Of a DNA stretch of 64,000 nt, positions 62,239-64,000 are shown piece by piece. The translations under genes were made by a program, and so were the position numbers. Source of the stretch: Actinopolyspora mzabensis. Its GTDB lineage: Bacteria; Actinomycetota; Actinomycetes; Mycobacteriales; Pseudonocardiaceae. The stretch is taken from positions 1 through 64,000 of the forward strand of contig NZ_FNFM01000001.1 of the NCBI RefSeq assembly GCF_900101095.1, in the 5' to 3' direction. Under the pieces are notes generated by a model. That model did not search any database. It was not told the DNA's origin and saw only the letters and a list, made by a program, of their open reading frames with translations. Each line of letters starts with the position of its first letter. Positions within the stretch are counted from its first letter, which is position 1.

Positions 62239-62541
62239 TCACACCGCCAGCGGTTCGTCAGTCTTTCGACTGTTCTTGATCATTACCTCGCGCTCCGACT
62301 CCGAGAGCCCGCCCCAGATGCCGTAGGGCTCCTGCACGGTCAGTGCGTGCTTCCGGCACTGCTCCAGAACCGGACAGCGGTGGCACACTTCCTTGGCCTT
62401 GGCCTCTCGTCTGGCTCTGGCCGGGCCACGCTCTCCGTCCGGATGAAAGAAGTACGCGCTGTCCATGCCCCGGCACAGGCCTTGTATCTGCCAATCCCAG
62501 ATATCGGCGTTCGGCCCGGGAAGACGTCGTGTGTCCGCCAT
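62239..62541 (-). CDS. whiD: WhiD/WhiB3-type iron-sulfur regulator
   Basis: 100-residue Wbl protein. Four cluster Cys at C23, C53, C56 and C62, the GIWGG turn and a basic C-terminus are present; N-terminal LPGPNADIWDWQIQG with CRGMDSAYFFHPDGERG is specific to the WhiD/WhiB3 branch. In Streptomyces WhiD is needed for spore maturation; in mycobacteria WhiB3 senses redox state. It works with the primary sigma factor. Downstream of groEL1 in convergent orientation, as in mycobacteria. Confidence 0.94.
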   Translation of the reverse strand: MADTRRLPGPNADIWDWQIQGLCRGMDSAYFFHPDGERGPARARREAKAKEVCHRCPVLEQCRKHALTVQEPYGIWGGLSESEREVMIKNSRKTDEPLAV

Positions 62542-62684
62542 TGCGACGACCACCTCCAATTCGGTGGGTCCCCTCCCTGCCACGGTGTGTTACCGCAGCC
62601 TCGCACGGATCACACTAAAACCGAGTCAAAGCTTGTTCAACCCTTTTGGCTGGTAAAGATGGTTCACGTTGGAGTGACATTGCG

Positions 62685-63959
62685 ATGACCATGCCGGGTT
62701 GCCTCGACGCATGCGCTACCACGAACATGTCCGATGATGATGTGGTCGAGGTGACGAGGTGGTCGGCTGTGGACGCCGAATCGGCCGGATGTGGAGCTCT
62801 GTCCGCCACCGCGAACGGCTCGGCGGGCGACGAGTGCGAGTCCGACGAGGGGGAGGCGCTCGATGTTCCCGTCACCCCGAAGTTGTCGGTCGCGGCCGTC
62901 GCGCGCAGGCTGGGCATCGCTCCCGCTACGTTGCGTACCTGGGACCGTCGGTACGGGCTCGGGCCCACTGAGCACTCCTCCGGGCGGCACCGCCGTTACG
63001 GGCCGGAGGACATCGCCCGGCTGGAGTTGATGCAGCACGCCCTGCTCCGTGGGGCTTCTCCCGCGGAGGCGGCCCGCTACGCGCACGCGACCGCCGTGCG
63101 GCACGGTGGTGCCACGGCGGCGATGGATGCGAGCGGCGGTGAGGCCCCCTCACCGGTGGGTGATCCCTCCCGGCGCGACTCGAGACCTGAATCCGAGTCA
63201 CGTTCCGTGGCCGAGGTGAACGAGGACGGCTCGGTGCTGCTGAGCGGTGTGCTCGGCGACGAGGAGGCGTCGCACGCCGAGCGGCTCGACACGGCCAACA
63301 CCGGTGGGCGGGGGCTGCGACTCGGTGGGGCCAGCCCGAACGCCCGTGGGCTGGGTCGGGCCGTGCTGGCGCTGGACGCGTTCGCCGCGCACCGCATTCT
63401 GCGCCGAAGCGTGGAGCAGGACGGGGTTCGAGCGACGCTCTGCGACGTGCTGTGGCCGGTGCTGCGTGCGCTCTCCGAACTGCGGGAGCGCACCGGGAGT
63501 GGGTCGGAGCTGCCCAAGCTGCTGGAGGACTCGGCGGCAACCGCCTTGCGTTCGGTGATCGCCGATGCCCCCGAACCGCACACCCCGCGTCCGGTGCTGC
63601 TCGCGCCGGCGGTGGGTGAACAGCAGTCGGTGGAACTGTTGGGGCTCGCCGCCGCGCTGGCCCACGCGGGCATCGGGCACCGGCTGTTCGCCGCCGCGCT
63701 GCCCAAGGAGGGACTGGAGGCCGCCATTCGGCGGACGGCGCCAGCCGCGGTGCTCGTCTGGTCCGAGTACTCGGCTTTCGCGGATCCACGGCTGGTCACG
63801 GGGCTGCCCAAACCGCGCCAGCGGGTTCGTCTCTTCGTGGCGGGTGGCGGTTGGTCACCCGAGGCGTTGCCCGAACAGGTGGAGCACCTTGCTTCCTGGG
63901 ACGGGGCGTTGCGGCGGATCGACGAATTGGTGCGGGACACCGGGGAGAGTCAATGGTGA
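62685..63959 (+). CDS. MerR-like HTH regulator with degenerate B12-binding-like domain
   Basis: 424 residues. A MerR-type HTH lies at about 67-118 (LSVAAVARRLGIAPATLRTW, then RRYGPEDIARLELM). After a Ser/Glu-rich linker, residues about 210-420 resemble the helical plus Rossmann-like B12-binding module of CarH-type regulators, but the DxHxxG cobalamin motif is absent (VGEQQSVELLG), so B12 binding is unlikely. The start is uncertain: ATG 62685, 62691 or 62727. It is divergent from whiD and may share its promoter region. Confidence 0.8.
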   Translation: MTMPGCLDACATTNMSDDDVVEVTRWSAVDAESAGCGALSATANGSAGDECESDEGEALDVPVTPKLSVAAVARRLGIAPATLRTWDRRYGLGPTEHSSGRHRRYGPEDIARLELMQHALLRGASPAEAARYAHATAVRHGGATAAMDASGGEAPSPVGDPSRRDSRPESESRSVAEVNEDGSVLLSGVLGDEEASHAERLDTANTGGRGLRLGGASPNARGLGRAVLALDAFAAHRILRRSVEQDGVRATLCDVLWPVLRALSELRERTGSGSELPKLLEDSAATALRSVIADAPEPHTPRPVLLAPAVGEQQSVELLGLAAALAHAGIGHRLFAAALPKEGLEAAIRRTAPAAVLVWSEYSAFADPRLVTGLPKPRQRVRLFVAGGGWSPEALPEQVEHLASWDGALRRIDELVRDTGESQW

Positions 63960-64000
63960 TATAGATCACTCAATGATCCTCGTGTCGCACTCCCGCGGTC

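Overview
The window is high-GC DNA from an actinomycete. The WhiD-type regulator, HrcA/CIRCE-controlled groES-groEL1 next to tsaB-rimI-tsaD, Tat-exported PhoD phosphatases and an actinobacterial purine catabolism locus all fit. A Pseudonocardiales-type genome is my best guess, but no rRNA or other phylogenetic marker is present to prove it.

Region 1 (1-17.6 kb) looks like a terpenoid or meroterpenoid biosynthetic cluster. On the minus strand, ispH-dxs-ispG are extra MEP-pathway genes that would supply C5 units. On the plus strand follow an IclR regulator, an MFS permease and a compact biosynthetic run: two trans-polyprenyl synthase homologues (one with an altered substrate-binding motif), a short tryptophan-2,3-dioxygenase-family protein, a squalene-epoxidase-like flavoprotein, a P450 and its 3Fe-type ferredoxin, a TfdB-like aromatic hydroxylase, a limonene-epoxide-hydrolase-fold protein, an acyl-CoA-dehydrogenase-fold flavin monooxygenase and a small integral-membrane cyclase of the Pyr4/PaxB type. 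The implied logic is prenylation of an aromatic (possibly indolic) acceptor, terminal epoxidation, membrane-bound cyclisation and oxidative tailoring.

Region 2 (17.6-25.8 kb) is mixed. It holds an atypical LuxR-type regulator behind a 1-kb non-coding leader, pobA with a GntR regulator, relics of a beta-helix hydrolase and a sugar-acid dehydratase, a secreted DUF4232 protein, a cation/calcium exchanger, and an ArsR-methyltransferase pair.

Region 3 (25.8-48.6 kb) is a nearly complete urate-to-glycerate catabolic island. It has an AllR-like IclR repressor divergent from malate synthase, a DUF6986 aldolase, an NCS2 urate/xanthine permease, uraD-uraH-uricase, hydroxypyruvate isomerase, tartronate semialdehyde reductase, glyoxylate carboligase, glycerate kinase, allantoinase and allantoicase. 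A regulator that fuses a thiamine-binding domain to a helix-turn-helix lies divergent from the branch ending in the ThDP-dependent carboligase. Two copies of a TCAACA-N3-TGTTGA operator mark the uric-acid operon and the allantoinase operon. DJ-1/GlxA genes, a DUF3995 membrane protein and two peptidoglycan hydrolases are interspersed.

Region 4 (48.7-64 kb) starts with a secreted GH2 beta-galactosidase preceded by a 20-bp perfect inverted repeat. It then holds core genes: tsaB-rimI-tsaD, two PhoD phosphatases, CIRCE-groES-groEL1, whiD and a MerR-like regulator.

Two families of dispersed non-coding repeats run through the window: at least ten copies of a 16-bp palindrome (GATTTCGCGAGAAATC), all intergenic, and about six copies of a 70-145 bp element sharing a TAGCGACCTAC core.
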